The position numbers and the translations under genes are program-made. Below, one piece after another: positions 1 to 8,167 of a stretch of 32,092 bases of DNA. The stretch's first letter is position 1, and every line of letters starts with the position of its first letter. The DNA is from Pseudomonadota bacterium (GTDB lineage Bacteria; Pseudomonadota; Gammaproteobacteria; Burkholderiales; Methylophilaceae). The notes beneath the pieces are model-generated. The model saw only the letters and a list, made by a program, of their open reading frames with translations, had not been told where the DNA came from and did not search any database. Location of the stretch: contig JAKOVB010000176.1 in the NCBI GenBank assembly GCA_029782295.1, forward strand, positions 1 through 32,092, in the 5' to 3' direction.

Positions 1-494
1 GCACTATCTAAAAAAAACAGTCTCTTCACATCAAAAATATGCCTCGAATCAAGCTCCTGAAAACCAATAATATTGGCCCCAATCTCCCTGTAAAAATACT
101 TAACAATAATATCAAAATTCTTATAATCCTTAAAAACAGACTTATCTAATCTATAAAGCGAAGTACCAGACAACAACCTACTCTCAACATCAACAACTTG
201 AAGCACCTCTTGCTTGTTGATGTATAAAAAGCGCTTATCATAAATCGAATCTTCATAACTTTGAACCTCAGCCAAATCATCACTTTCAAGTTCTTTCACA
301 AACTCTCTAACAGAATTAACAACAATCTCCTCAAAAAACGAGGCATCATCACACGTTAAATCAAACAACTTACCATCTTTGTACAAACATATCTCAACTG
401 GTTGAGAAACCATATTATTCTCAATTATTCCCAAAATCTCCTTCAAAACTTCCTTCTTATAACCCAACTTAAGAAACTCTTCCCGCTTATCCAC
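1..494 (-). CDS. Partial KwaB-like (DUF4868-type) protein, AT-rich
   Basis: The minus strand is open from a GTG at 494 to the window edge (about 164 codons, C-terminus missing). A GAAGTGA stretch lies 6 nt upstream of the GTG; a TTG at 500 is an alternative start. The protein is rich in Lys, Glu, Phe and Ile and ends in the window with IIGFQELDSRHIFDVKRL. It follows the small membrane protein at 501-878 with no gap, so the two look like an operon. A small membrane protein followed by a charged soluble protein with this kind of sequence resembles the KwaA-KwaB pair of the Kiwa anti-phage system, in which KwaB is a DUF4868 protein. That is a resemblance from memory, not an alignment. What is directly seen is a real coding frame of low-GC composition, unlike everything right of 880. 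Confidence 0.5.
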   Translation of the reverse strand, partial: MDKREEFLKLGYKKEVLKEILGIIENNMVSQPVEICLYKDGKLFDLTCDDASFFEEIVVNSVREFVKELESDDLAEVQSYEDSIYDKRFLYINKQEVLQVVDVESRLLSGTSLYRLDKSVFKDYKNFDIIVKYFYREIGANIIGFQELDSRHIFDVKRLFFLDS

Positions 495-500
495 AATCAA

Positions 501-878
501 TCACTTCTTTTTACTTCTAAAATGGATAAAAACTCCCTTACTCATCTCAACCTTCACCCCAGCATCATCCAAACCCCTTGAAATCAAATACCCCTCTCTA
601 ACACGCGACACATCATCCTCGTATCGATAACTAACCTTGTAAATACTATAACCCAAAAGAGAAAGCGTTGGATTAACCGCTATCAAATCACTTTTAATAT
701 AAATACTACCAATTATAACAAACAGGATCAAAAAAGAAACAATCTCCCTCTTATCAAAAGCGCTGAAAAACGGAAAAATATACACAAAAATATACTCAAT
801 AAGCATATTATTAACTAACTCATGACTCTCAACAATCAAAGTACGCCTTTTACCTCGCTTTTTAAGCGACCTAAACAT
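501..878 (-). pseudogene. Small membrane protein, KwaA-like, probably 5'-truncated
   Basis: A 125-aa frame starts at ATG 878 and stops at TGA 501-503. It has one or two hydrophobic segments (about residues 25-37 and 43-60, including FLILFVIIGSIYIKSDL). A soluble tail beginning NPTLSLLGYSIYKV then runs to a Lys-rich end. Small membrane proteins with an NPxLxLLGYxxY motif after the last helix remind me of KwaA, which normally has extra N-terminal helices. Here the AT-rich DNA starts exactly at the first codons, so the 5' half is probably missing. The ATG overlaps the stop of the GC-rich upstream gene (TGATG), which would allow coupled translation, but the abrupt composition change argues that the join is a recombination (or assembly) junction. 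Confidence 0.45.
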
Positions 879-2395
879 CAATAGATTCCGTCCAGGAGCG
901 CGGCGTATTCGGGTTTCGCAAACGCGGTGTACCGCTCGGTCACGAATGGCCATTTCTTCCGGGCACGTTCGTACTGCCTGCGGGAGGGCAAGGCTCGTTG
1001 TGTGCTGCACCACCACCTCAGCAATTCAGTCTGGGGGTCTGGGTCTGGCGCGTCCAGCATTTGGCGGTACGCGTCCATCACGTTCATGGCTCGGCGCAGA
1101 ACGCCGTTGGGACTCATGAACTCGGGCGGAGCGACGGTCTGTCCGTCAGCGAACCGGAGCGCGCCGTAGACCTGGTCAAAGCCGGCGGCAGCACTCAACC
1201 TGTCAATAATGGCTTCGAAACGCTGCAGCTTCGCGCGTTGCTCGGACCCTCGAGCGGTCAGGGCTGCGAGACGTGTCTGGCAGGCAGAGAGGATGTCTCT
1301 GCATTCCCAGCTCCAGTTCCAGCTCGTGGGCTTCAGCCCGTCGATGACGGACCGGTAGATGTCGGGCTTCGGGAGCGCGGCGCTGAGTCCGACGATGACC
1401 CCTGCAATGGAGCGCAGTTCTTTCCACAGGCGATCGCTGGTGCTGAGCCAGTTGCGCAGAACTGTGAGCGGCTGGTTGACGGACCGGGTGAATTCGGCGA
1501 TGTCTTTCTCGACCTGGTTCCACCGATCGATCGTCTCTTGGTTTTCTTCGTAGAAGCGGTCGATCCAGCTCCTCAACTGCCGATACATCTCATCGGGAGC
1601 CAATCCCTCCAGGGGATACACGTCGACTGACAGTTCGCCGATGTCGGTGAAAAAGACACAGCATGGCACGTAGCGCCCGATTCCAAGGCGGGCCGCGAAA
1701 CGCATCGACTCGCCAACGCCCGGCATGGCGGCATTCGTGGTGACGTCGAAGGAGAGCTCCCGGGTGCGTTCTGGCGCGTCGACCGGGGTCAGCGCGTCGG
1801 GCGTCAGACTTCGCCAAAGGTCGTCGTACATGCGTTGAAAGGGATCGCGTCCGGCCGATCGTCCGCGATCTTGCAGCTCGAGAACGAGCTCATACGCCCG
1901 AGCCTCCGCTACGTCGTAGGCGCCCAGCCGGTGTTCCCGGACGATCCTATACAGCGTATCTGCATAGTGCGGGCCGAATGCTTGCGAGATCCGCGAGAGG
2001 AGCCCATCCACCTGGACATAGTCTCGATGGTGCAGCGCCAAGAGAAAGTGATGGAGCAACGCGACATTTGGCTCGTTGGAACGCGGCTGCGTGGCCGAGT
2101 CGATCACCGCGCCGAGAATACCGTTCTGGTAGGGTACGCGAGAGGAGAAAACTTCGCGCGCCAAGTGCTCGAAATCCGATTGGGGCAGGTCGGAGAAGAA
2201 TATGATCCGGATGCGGTCAGCCGTTCGGTGGCACAGATCGACGAAGTATCGGCTGATGAAGGTTCGGCAAACTTCCGAATCGTCGTTGACGAAGATGATG
2301 CTGAAGCCGAACCCGTCGGTCAGCGACCGGCTTTCACTGTCGCGCCGAAACACATAGCGGTACACATTTTCTGCGGAGGGTGCGCTGTACCCCAT
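878..2395 (-). CDS. Unknown 505-aa protein
   Basis: I do not recognise this protein. The start at ATG 2395 is supported by an AAGGAAG ribosome site about 8 nt upstream and a promoter at 2458-2485. No signal peptide or membrane helix is visible. Residues about 28-70 alternate strand and helix (FGFSIIFVNDD then a helix with Cys, then IRIIFFSDLP), as in a thioredoxin-like or Rossmann-like fold. Residues 225-262 (RFAARLGIGRYVPCCVFFTD) could be a second such unit with a CC pair. Residues about 270-400 look helical, possibly coiled coil. The frame stops exactly at the GC/AT composition break, so the natural C-terminus may be lost. Downstream is the Kiwa-like remnant; upstream is a membrane protein gene. 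A defence or sensor role is only suggested by context. Confidence 0.65.
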   Translation of the reverse strand: MGYSAPSAENVYRYVFRRDSESRSLTDGFGFSIIFVNDDSEVCRTFISRYFVDLCHRTADRIRIIFFSDLPQSDFEHLAREVFSSRVPYQNGILGAVIDSATQPRSNEPNVALLHHFLLALHHRDYVQVDGLLSRISQAFGPHYADTLYRIVREHRLGAYDVAEARAYELVLELQDRGRSAGRDPFQRMYDDLWRSLTPDALTPVDAPERTRELSFDVTTNAAMPGVGESMRFAARLGIGRYVPCCVFFTDIGELSVDVYPLEGLAPDEMYRQLRSWIDRFYEENQETIDRWNQVEKDIAEFTRSVNQPLTVLRNWLSTSDRLWKELRSIAGVIVGLSAALPKPDIYRSVIDGLKPTSWNWSWECRDILSACQTRLAALTARGSEQRAKLQRFEAIIDRLSAAAGFDQVYGALRFADGQTVAPPEFMSPNGVLRRAMNVMDAYRQMLDAPDPDPQTELLRWWCSTQRALPSRRQYERARKKWPFVTERYTAFAKPEYAALLDGIY

Positions 2396-2457
2396 CGGAA
2401 TACTTCCTTACTCCCCGAGTGTCAGCGTCGGGGCGCCGACAATGAATAGATAGGCGC

Positions 2458-2485
2458 ATTATAAGCATCGCCCAATCGTCGTCAA
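2458..2485 (-). promoter_or_regulatory. Sigma70-like promoter of the 505-aa gene
   Basis: On the minus strand, TTGACG (2485-2480) and TATAAT (2463-2458) are separated by 16 bp. The -10 box is a perfect consensus. Transcription would start near 2451 and give a leader of about 55 nt before the ATG at 2395. Confidence 0.6.
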
Positions 2486-2517
2486 ATGAGTTGTGGCAGT
2501 AGCAGGGGTGCGGCTAT

Positions 2518-2559
2518 CACGAAAAGTGCGCAGAGCCCCCTTTCGGGCTCTGCGCACTT
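2518..2559 (-). terminator. Intrinsic terminator (minus strand)
   Basis: A perfect 15-bp inverted repeat (2524-2538 with 2545-2559, 6-nt loop) is followed on the minus strand by CACTTTTC. It ends transcription of the membrane protein gene at 2732-3496 before the promoter of the next gene. The U-tract is short. On the plus strand there is no T-run. Confidence 0.6.
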
Positions 2560-2731
2560 CGCGTGAAAGGGTTAGGTCGGGTGTCAGGACTCGGTGGCGA
2601 ACGAGGCGGAAGCTGCCCCGACCGTACATGATGCGTTTGATCAGTTTCAGGCGGTGATTGCGCGACAACCACGTGCTCGCACACATGCGCATGTGCCTTG
2701 TGACTATGAACATCCACTACCCTGGCAGGAA

Positions 2732-3496
2732 CTACTGCGCTGCGCTTGTATCCACACAGACCCAGTCTGCAGCAGCGTTCCAGAGCGCCTCAATCTCTCG
2801 CTTATGGAATTCATACCAGCGTCCATCTGAAGCCTTGAGAACATACCGAGGCATCGACTCCGTCGAAACACGAAAACCATAGTGCTCAATGTAGAGCTTG
2901 CCAGTGGCAGCATCAGGATTGATTGCTGTAGCTCCATATGCCAGAGGAAAAGGAATTGTGCGAATTTCTATGCTCGATGGCGCGATCTTCCGCAGTCCGC
3001 ACAACAACTCAATAATGAAGGAAATGTCGTGGCTCTTTGGCTCAACCCCGCGATGTACATAATTCCTTGCAACAGACAGCTCGACACCTACGCCTGTTGG
3101 ATGTACAAGCAAGACTCGCAGTTTCTTTCCTTGTCGCAACTTACGCTCAAGTATCGGATAATTAGTCTTGATTGTGCGATGTAAGCTTACACCGACCAGC
3201 CACATTACATCTGAATTCTCGAAGTCCGCCTTGTAGCTCGCAGGGAAGTCCTCCATTAAGAAGGTTTCGACAGGTTCAGATTGTCGACTTAGCAGCTCTT
3301 CGATCTTGTAGCGATTGCCAAGACTACTAATCGCCAACAGTGCCAGTATTGCCAGCGTAAGGGGAAAAACGTACGATTGAAGCGACATGCCTGACAAATT
3401 CAGCAAGACAACCGCGATAGCCACAATTATCGTCAAGTACTGGTCGATATTCTCACCAGCACGAATATCACTCCATATCCTATGAAATAGTCTCAT
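2732..3496 (-). CDS. Two-helix membrane protein with possible PLD-like/DUF5919-type domain
   Basis: I choose ATG 3496 because AGGTG lies 5 nt upstream; ATG 3514, six codons earlier in frame, has no visible ribosome site. Two hydrophobic helices (roughly residues 20-37 and 40-60) anchor the N-terminus. A cytosolic domain of about 190 aa follows. It contains a strand-rich stretch MWLVGVSLHRTI, a basic helix, then LRVLLVHPTG, and further on IEIRTIPFPLAYGATAI and KLYIEHYGFR. This order resembles PLD-like or DUF5919-type domains seen in bacterial conflict proteins, but I see no HxKxxxxD motif, so catalysis cannot be claimed. The gene is monocistronic, with a terminator about 170 bp downstream and an IS about 120 bp upstream. 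Confidence 0.6.
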   Translation of the reverse strand: MRLFHRIWSDIRAGENIDQYLTIIVAIAVVLLNLSGMSLQSYVFPLTLAILALLAISSLGNRYKIEELLSRQSEPVETFLMEDFPASYKADFENSDVMWLVGVSLHRTIKTNYPILERKLRQGKKLRVLLVHPTGVGVELSVARNYVHRGVEPKSHDISFIIELLCGLRKIAPSSIEIRTIPFPLAYGATAINPDAATGKLYIEHYGFRVSTESMPRYVLKASDGRWYEFHKREIEALWNAAADWVCVDTSAAQ

Positions 3497-3776
3497 AACT
3501 ACACCTATAACCATCGATACTTGCGGAACAATGAGAGAGCGGCGCCTGAAAGAGCGGGCCTAAACCCAAGAAATCCACACTTTTTGGGGCATGTCCTAAT
3601 AGGGTACTTGCCCTCTTCGTGGTTGGCAATTTTGGTACTGGCACTATCGACGGTTGGGAATTCCGAGGGGTGGCGAAGCGCCAGCAGGGGAGGATCAGCA
3701 AGGTGGACGGGCGGTCGGGTGGGGATTATCCTTGCGGGATCGGCTTGATTCGAGCCGGTGATTAGGAGATTCCCCC

Positions 3777-5138
3777 ATGGATCGCAACGACTGTCTGGTG
3801 TTTGTGACCAGCTTCTTGATGCTGGTATGGTTGTATCAGTTCTGGGAGCTATGGCAGAACAAGGGAGGGAAGATCGAGCCAGCCAAGAAGCTGCGGCAGA
3901 TGCGGGCGCGGACGCCGCATGACTGCCCGTACTGTCGCCAGAAGCACACCAGCCGGTGTGAGCGGGTGGTGCGAGAACGTGAGCTGCCGCGGCCGTGGTC
4001 AGAGGTGAAGAATCAACGGGGACGGAAGAAGCAGATCGTCAGCGAGGGGCATGCGTGTCGGAACCCGGACTGCGCCTACCGCGGGATTCGGAATCAGAAT
4101 CTGCATGCTCTGATCGGGTACGGCAGCCACGGGAAGTGTGAGCGGATTCAGGATTTCTACTGCCAGGCGTGCGGGAAGAAGGTGACGTCACGCTGGGAGA
4201 CACCCATGTACCAGTTGAAGACGGCGAGCAAGCATGTAGCGCAGGTGCTGACGGCATTGGCGGAGGGAGTGGACCTGTCGGCAGGCGTGCGTGTGTTCGG
4301 TCACGGTGAAGGGACGATGCGCTGCTGGCTGGCGCGGGCCGGAGAACACGGTGAGCGTCTGCACGAGCGCTACTTTCGCGATTTGTGGCTTGGACACGTG
4401 CAATTGGACGAGTTGGTGGTGCAGATACGGGGGAAAGGTCGGGACTTGTGGCTATGGGTGGCACTGGATGCGGAGAGCAAGCTGATGCCGGTGTTGCAGT
4501 TGGGCCCTCGGACACAGGAGGCTGCGCACGGGGTAGTACACTCATTGGCGGTGATGCTGGCGCCTGGTTGTGTGCCGGCTTTCACGAGCGACGGGTTGAA
4601 CCACTACTTCTACAGTCTGACGGCGCACTTTGGTGAGTGGCAGCCGAAACACAGTTTCGGACAGAGACAGGAGGAAGGTAAGATGCGCTGGTTGGTGTCG
4701 CCGCAGCTGGTTTATGCGCAGCTAAAGAAGATCAGGGTATGGCGCCGTTTGGTCGGCACGGAGCAGCGTGTGGTCTGCGGTACCAAGGAGATGTTGAGAG
4801 AACGACTTCATGGCTGTGGTCTGCGGGCGACGATCCAGACGGCGTTCGTGGAGCGCGTCAACCTGACGCTCCGTCAGAGCGTGGCTGGGCTGGCGCGGCG
4901 CACATGGTCCATGGCGGTAGCACCTATCGAACTCGAGGCTCACCTGAAGTGGTACCAGGCGTACTATCATTTCTCTCGTCCGCACGAGAGTTTGCGATTG
5001 ACGTACACGAACACCAACGCCAAAGGCGAGGAAGTCGTGCGTTATCGGAACCGAACTCCGGCGATGGCAGCCGGTCTGACCCGACGCCGGTTCACAGTCA
5101 AGGAACTGCTGCTACTTCCCCTGCCGGCAGCGGCTTGA
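3777..5138 (+). CDS. IS1/IS1595-like transposase, copy 1
   Basis: This 453-aa DDE-type transposase has the ribosome site AGGAG 8 nt before the ATG. It carries a CPYC...C zinc-ribbon half near residues 50-61, further cysteine pairs (CRNPDC, CQAC; 94-132), then a helical region with GVDLSAGVRVFGHGEGT (164-180) typical of the IS1-like helix-turn-helix. The catalytic core follows: LDEL (D211), FTSDGL (D272) and FVERVN (Glu about 367). Residues 6-26 form a hydrophobic stretch with several Trp residues, unusual for a transposase. The protein moves its own element by cut or copy of the terminal repeats. It is closely similar to the copy at 21129-22469 but contains a short insertion after FGEWQ. Confidence 0.8.
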   Translation: MDRNDCLVFVTSFLMLVWLYQFWELWQNKGGKIEPAKKLRQMRARTPHDCPYCRQKHTSRCERVVRERELPRPWSEVKNQRGRKKQIVSEGHACRNPDCAYRGIRNQNLHALIGYGSHGKCERIQDFYCQACGKKVTSRWETPMYQLKTASKHVAQVLTALAEGVDLSAGVRVFGHGEGTMRCWLARAGEHGERLHERYFRDLWLGHVQLDELVVQIRGKGRDLWLWVALDAESKLMPVLQLGPRTQEAAHGVVHSLAVMLAPGCVPAFTSDGLNHYFYSLTAHFGEWQPKHSFGQRQEEGKMRWLVSPQLVYAQLKKIRVWRRLVGTEQRVVCGTKEMLRERLHGCGLRATIQTAFVERVNLTLRQSVAGLARRTWSMAVAPIELEAHLKWYQAYYHFSRPHESLRLTYTNTNAKGEEVVRYRNRTPAMAAGLTRRRFTVKELLLLPLPAAA

Positions 5139-5218
5139 CGCGCTCCGAAGCCAAAAAACCAACGGAGAGGGGTCGACACGGAATGTTTCAATGACTTTGA
5201 GACAACTCGGCTTGGAGT

Positions 5219-6562
5219 TTAGTGTACGGGATTGATGGGCTGACGGTCTCCGGTCGGAGGTGGAAAGGAGGCTTGCTTCGACTGGAGTTCGCCGCCACAG
5301 GCGTTTCGGTTTATCGCTTTCAGAGACGAAACAGAAGGGGGTTGCAGAGGAGTGGACAGAGCGCCTTGTGAGCAGCTCTGTCCATCTGTCTCGTCAGCAG
5401 GAACGGCGCTCGAGTCGCTCCGCAGCGTTGCTCTATCCTCCGTTCTGCCGGTAGCAGCGTAGCGTAAAGCGGTGGGCTGTGCAACGGCTGTGACAAGGCC
5501 GGGCGAAACGACCGGTTCGGCGTCCGCCCACTGGCCATCGCCTGATTTCGCCGCCGGCGCCGCCGTAGCGGTCTGGGGCGGGTTGATCCAGACCGCTTCC
5601 GGCAGCCTGGCCGGTTGGGGAATACCGTTGACAAAGCGTTCCGGATGAGCCTGGAACGCTTGCGCCAGAACGACCTGGCGTTGTTGGCGCACGAGTTCGG
5701 CCCGCCCCGTGTGCACGGCGGCCGGCGTCAGCAAGCCCAGCCCGGTGTGGTGATGCTCTTCGTTGTACCAACGGAAGAACGAGCGTCCCCAACTGCGGGC
5801 ATCGGCGACGCTGCCAAAGCGGTCCGGGTAGTCGGCCCGGTACTTGAGCGTCTTGAATTGGGCCTCGGAGTAAGGGTTGTCGTTGGAAACGTGCGGTCGG
5901 GAGTGACTCTTCGCCACCCCCAGATCGGCCAGCAACACCGCCACCGTTTTGGCCACCATCGGACTGCCGTTGTCGGCATGAATCGTTAGCTGCGCCCGCT
6001 GTACGCCCTGCCGGGCGCAGGTCTCGACAATCAGTTGCTCGGCCAACTCGGCCGACTCCACTTCGGCAATCATCCAGCCCACCACGCAGCGGCTGTAGAT
6101 GTCGAGGATGACGTACAGGTAGAAGTAGATGCCCTTGCTGGGACCACGCAGTTTGGTGATGTCCCAGCTCCAGACCTGGTTCGGTCCGGTCGCCAGCAGT
6201 TCCGGCTTCCGGTACACCAGGTGTCGGAGTTGGTGGCGTCGCTCCCGCACCTCGGCATGGGCGGCCAGAATGCGGTACATGCTGCTGACCGAGCACAGGT
6301 AACGCTCCTCGTCCAGCAGGGCGGCGTAGACTTCACGGGGCGCCATATCCTGGAAGCGCTCGCTGTTGAGCAGCGCGCGTACCTGTTCCTTCTCAGCCTG
6401 ACTCAGTGCTCGTGGTGGCGCCGGCCGCACCGTCGCTGCTGCTGGCCCCGGCTCCACCCTCCGGGAACGCACCCGGTACAGGCTGCTGCGCGGCACGCCC
6501 AGCGCTGTACAGGCCACGCTCACACCTTGGGACGCTGCCAACTCCGCTGCCATCTCGATCAT
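5219..6562 (-). CDS. IS3-family transposase OrfB (integrase core)
   Basis: The 447-aa protein has an N-terminal helix-turn-helix-like part (residues 1-40), an HTH_21-like region, then the rve integrase core. The catalytic triad is D134 (WSWDITKL), D197 (IHADNGS) and E233 (YSEAQFK); D197 and E233 are 35 residues apart, as in IS3 elements. Its start ATG overlaps the OrfA stop as ATGA (6559-6562). This suggests translational coupling rather than the usual programmed -1 frameshift. The last about 90 residues lie outside the catalytic fold, are low in recognisable structure and run into the terminal repeat. Acts on the inverted repeats of this element. Confidence 0.85.
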   Translation of the reverse strand: MIEMAAELAASQGVSVACTALGVPRSSLYRVRSRRVEPGPAAATVRPAPPRALSQAEKEQVRALLNSERFQDMAPREVYAALLDEERYLCSVSSMYRILAAHAEVRERRHQLRHLVYRKPELLATGPNQVWSWDITKLRGPSKGIYFYLYVILDIYSRCVVGWMIAEVESAELAEQLIVETCARQGVQRAQLTIHADNGSPMVAKTVAVLLADLGVAKSHSRPHVSNDNPYSEAQFKTLKYRADYPDRFGSVADARSWGRSFFRWYNEEHHHTGLGLLTPAAVHTGRAELVRQQRQVVLAQAFQAHPERFVNGIPQPARLPEAVWINPPQTATAAPAAKSGDGQWADAEPVVSPGLVTAVAQPTALRYAATGRTEDRATLRSDSSAVPADETDGQSCSQGALSTPLQPPSVSSLKAINRNACGGELQSKQASFPPPTGDRQPINPVH

Positions 6563-6993
6563 GGTTGCGCGTCGCCCTCGCTCGTCGGCAGGCCAAGCAG
6601 CGCCGCTAACTTTTTTTGCACCTCGATGATCGTTTCTGCCTGCTGCAAGCGCTGCTGCAAACGCTCGTTCTCGCGGCGCAGCCGGGCGATCTCCGCTGCC
6701 TGCAGGTCAGGTTTCGGTCCCCGCTTCTGCGGCGCCAGCGCCTGCAACGTTCCCTTCCGACGCTGCTCCCGCCACTTGTCCAGATGTGAACTGTAGAGTC
6801 CTTCCCGCCGCAACAGGGCCCCGATCTCGCCACGCTTCGTGCAGGCGTCGGCTTCCGTGAGAATCCGCAGCTTGTATTCGGCGCTGAACCGTCGCCGCTC
6901 TGCCTTCGGCACGACTTCTATAGCCGTCGTGCTGTCTACGTCGGCCGCCTGGTGGCCGTTCGGACTGGGTTTGACAACTCGATCGTGTGACAT
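6559..6993 (-). CDS. IS3-family transposase OrfA (HTH)
   Basis: The 144-aa protein contains a helix-turn-helix of the IS3/IS911 type (RRFSAEYKLRILTEADAC, then HLDKWREQRRKG) and a C-terminal leucine-rich coiled coil (IARLRRENERLQQRLQQAE). It binds the element ends and multimerises with OrfB. The start at 6993 leaves about 70 bp to the element end. OrfB overlaps its stop by 4 bp. Confidence 0.8.
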   Translation of the reverse strand: MSHDRVVKPSPNGHQAADVDSTTAIEVVPKAERRRFSAEYKLRILTEADACTKRGEIGALLRREGLYSSHLDKWREQRRKGTLQALAPQKRGPKPDLQAAEIARLRRENERLQQRLQQAETIIEVQKKLAALLGLPTSEGDAQP

Positions 6994-7207
6994 GAACCAC
7001 TCTCCACGCTTGAATGGTACACTAAATTCACAGCGGGAGTTGTCTCAGCAATCATTGAGACACAGGGACACGACCCGATTCTCCATCCTGACAGTCAGGA
7101 TCATGCCATCACTGAGTCGTGCACAGGGTCGGGGCACCCCTGCAAAGCCAAGAAGAATTCCCAACTACATCCAATGGGAGGACCCCTCCTTCTTGCGCAG
7201 TGATGGG

Positions 7208-8167
7208 CTACTGCGCTCGAACTACCTCCAGGTAGGGCTGCCGCCACCGCCACTGGTCGCCTTCCCGATATGCCTCACCCAGCAGAGGCGTGAAGGGCGG
7301 CCGGCTGAAGTCGGGCGTGCGGGCGGCATAGCCGGCGACAAGCATGTTCTGGGCCGTGATCGTGGCGGCGACCACGGCATCGCTCACATGCGGCCCGCTG
7401 GCGGTGATGGTGATAAAACATTCCTGCGGCGAGTAGAAATGATCCGACGCCACGGCGCAGCCGGCATACACCATCGCCCCCTCGCCGTCGCCAAATCCCT
7501 CCAGCAGGCAGCGGCTGCCGGCCACGAGCGGGACGGGCGCTACAGGGCTGGGGCAGTTGTCCTCCCAGACCGGGTCGATGAGCGTGAGGCGAATGCCGTG
7601 CGGGTGGCGATCGTAGATCGCCTGTCCCCAGAAGGCATGGGCAACCTGCCCGTAGACATCCCGGTTCAGCACCCAGTCGTAGCTCTGGCTGGCGTCGATG
7701 AACTCATAGCCCCAGCCGAGGATGTGGTTCGCCCGCACCGGCCAGGACGTATCCGGTCCGAGCACGACGGTATTCAGCCTTTCCTGCGCCGGCGTAGGTG
7801 TGGCAGTCGGCGTAGCGGTGGCCGTGACTGCTTGCGCTGAAATGCTGCTCCCAGCAATCGGCCGGACACAGCGCGCCGCCACCCAGCCGGAGCGGGAGCC
7901 GGTCCTCACCGCCAGCCAGGTGCCGTCCTGACTGCGACTGGTGACATCAAGCCGGGAGTTGCGGGTGAGGCGGGCCAGGATCGGGTGGTTCGTGCCGGGT
8001 CCGGAGCGCAGGTTGAGGACGTCGACGGCCACAAGCACGGTCGCCGGCGTGGGAGTCAGGGCAGCGGTAGCCGCTCCGGTCGTCGGCACTTGACCGGCCG
8101 CAATGACCGGCATTGCGCCGGCGATCAAGACCTGGAACGAGATGGCAAAGTACAGGAGGATCTTCAT
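7208..8167 (-). CDS. Secreted SH3b-domain protein
   Basis: The start at ATG 8167 (MKILLYFAIS) overlaps the stop of rep as ATGA; an alternative ATG at 8179 adds four residues. A signal peptide is clear: Lys, a hydrophobic run, then AGAMPVIAAGQ with a likely cleavage after AA. An SH3b domain follows (NLRSGPGTNHPILARL through GWVAARCV), then a Thr/Pro linker (TATPTATPTP). The unknown C-terminal domain of about 180 aa has four cysteines and ends at LEVVRAQ. SH3b domains usually bind cell-wall peptides. The protein should act outside the membrane. Its coupling to a replication gene is odd, and the IS1-like element lies about 20 bp downstream of its stop. Confidence 0.7.
   Translation of the reverse strand: MKILLYFAISFQVLIAGAMPVIAAGQVPTTGAATAALTPTPATVLVAVDVLNLRSGPGTNHPILARLTRNSRLDVTSRSQDGTWLAVRTGSRSGWVAARCVRPIAGSSISAQAVTATATPTATPTPAQERLNTVVLGPDTSWPVRANHILGWGYEFIDASQSYDWVLNRDVYGQVAHAFWGQAIYDRHPHGIRLTLIDPVWEDNCPSPVAPVPLVAGSRCLLEGFGDGEGAMVYAGCAVASDHFYSPQECFITITASGPHVSDAVVAATITAQNMLVAGYAARTPDFSRPPFTPLLGEAYREGDQWRWRQPYLEVVRAQ

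Larger units (their letters stand above)
5181..7066 (-). mobile_element. IS3-type element nested in the first IS1-like copy
   Basis: The ends carry imperfect inverted repeats of about 45 bp: TGTTTCAATGA at 5184 and, on the opposite strand, TGTCTCAATGA ending near 7063. Both continue with GAGACAACTC and (A)TTTAGTGTAC. The hexamer GACACG occurs immediately outside, at 5175-5180 and 7067-7072, and is a candidate target duplication. The host sequence on both sides matches the uninterrupted tail of the second IS1-like copy (22480-22623), which proves the insertion. It carries orfA and orfB on the minus strand. Confidence 0.75.
3634..7184 (+). mobile_element. IS1/IS1595-like element, copy 1, interrupted by a nested IS3-type element
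   Basis: The left end reads GGTACTGGCACTAT. The right end, on the opposite strand, starts GGTCCTCC. The two 30-bp ends share 19 of 30 positions, including the inner TTGGGAATTC. The second copy at 20986-22623 has the same ends. Removing the nested element at 5181-7066 leaves about 1.66 kb, matching the 1.64 kb of copy 2. No clear target duplication is visible. The element sits just downstream of the SH3b gene, which ends at 7208. Confidence 0.7.

Noticed and set aside
1835-2449. Plus-strand frame of 204 codons
   Set aside because: Antisense shadow of the 505-aa gene, running into its promoter region.
5433-6296. Minus-strand frame of 287 codons inside IS3 orfB
   Set aside because: Out-of-frame shadow of the integrase core, rich in Gly, Arg and Pro.
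6839-7840. Plus-strand frame of 333 codons
   Set aside because: Crosses the IS3 end, the IS1-like tail and the SH3b gene on the opposite strand. It cannot be a real gene.
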